DNA from: Flaccisagitta enflata
Lineage: Eukaryota; Chaetognatha; Sagittoidea; Aphragmophora
Length of the DNA: 64,000 nucleotides
NCBI GenBank assembly: GCA_965153355.1
Contig: OZ231128.1
Span: 49,166,001 to 49,230,000, forward strand
Reading direction: 5' to 3'
The notes beneath the pieces were generated by a model. That model searched no databases, was not told the origin of the DNA, and worked only from the letters and a program-made list of their open reading frames with translations. Positions 63,920 to 64,000 of this stretch are shown here, piece after piece (within the stretch, counting starts at the first letter, position 1; each line of letters opens with the position of its first letter). A program made the position numbers and the translations under genes.

Positions 63920-64000
<81 letters not shown>
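63700..64000. repeat. (ATC)n microsatellite
   Basis: ATC triplets with CATCCTC, GTC, ACAACACC and TTAGCATCC breaks, continuing past the window end. Confidence 0.96.

Overview
The window is repeat-saturated eukaryotic DNA with no recognisable protein-coding gene, tRNA or rRNA. Microsatellites of many classes, often over 100 bp, occupy a large share of it: (GA)n, (GACA)n, (GAAA)n, (GAA)n, (GAT)n, (AAC)n, (GT)n, (CGGA)n and compounds. The long open frames are by-products of these arrays. Between them lie dense families of short non-autonomous mobile elements, and one decayed Tc1/mariner transposase is the only protein remnant I recognise. The organism is not identifiable with confidence. An invertebrate or protist is likely. 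Hairpin-ended elements with an (ACGG)-type core recall the pearl and Helentron-derived (HINE/DINE-1) elements described in molluscs and insects, so a mollusc-like genome is a plausible guess only.

Families named here. Family A (about 28 copies and fragments, 100-330 bp) has a hairpin at one end, an inverted copy of the hairpin arm near the other end, and a tetranucleotide core; the arm sequence differs between subfamilies but all three copies change together. Family B (12 or more, 200-700 bp) starts at a GGTCAGCGGTACCC region, carries a GGCCCCAAAGGGGCC hairpin at both sub-ends, a poly-G tract and a variable minisatellite core. Family C is a hAT-like MITE with 8-bp target duplications. Family D (750-765 bp) has very long TIRs and TA flanks. 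Family E (about 270-290 bp) has 4-bp target duplications. Single elements include a 630-bp hAT-like element, a Mutator-like foldback with a 9-bp duplication, a 352-bp element with an 8-bp duplication, and several foldbacks.

Layout. 1-2557: families A, B and C. 2558-5443: the left arm of a large inverted duplication whose partner is 61848-64000, cut by the window edge. 5444-13920: A and B copies, the Tc1 remnant, an (AAC)n array and nested C in B. 14043-19264: A, three D copies, a long (GA)n and nested B in B. 19400-25740: a GTTTTGAAAC motif field, AAAC/GAAC arrays, B copies and a 30-bp minisatellite. 25993-31598: mostly unassigned low-copy DNA with A tandems. 32159-39667: D, B, a composite A with a decamer array, and (GAA)n. 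40325-43210: a 75-bp minisatellite split by a hAT-like insertion. 43300-50864: A copies, the Mutator-like element and E copies. 51095-53625: GAAT, TTG, TTC and ACA arrays. 53814-61790: nested B, E and A copies, a decamer array and two complex tandem arrays around a 10-bp assembly gap. Nested insertions give a partial relative chronology.
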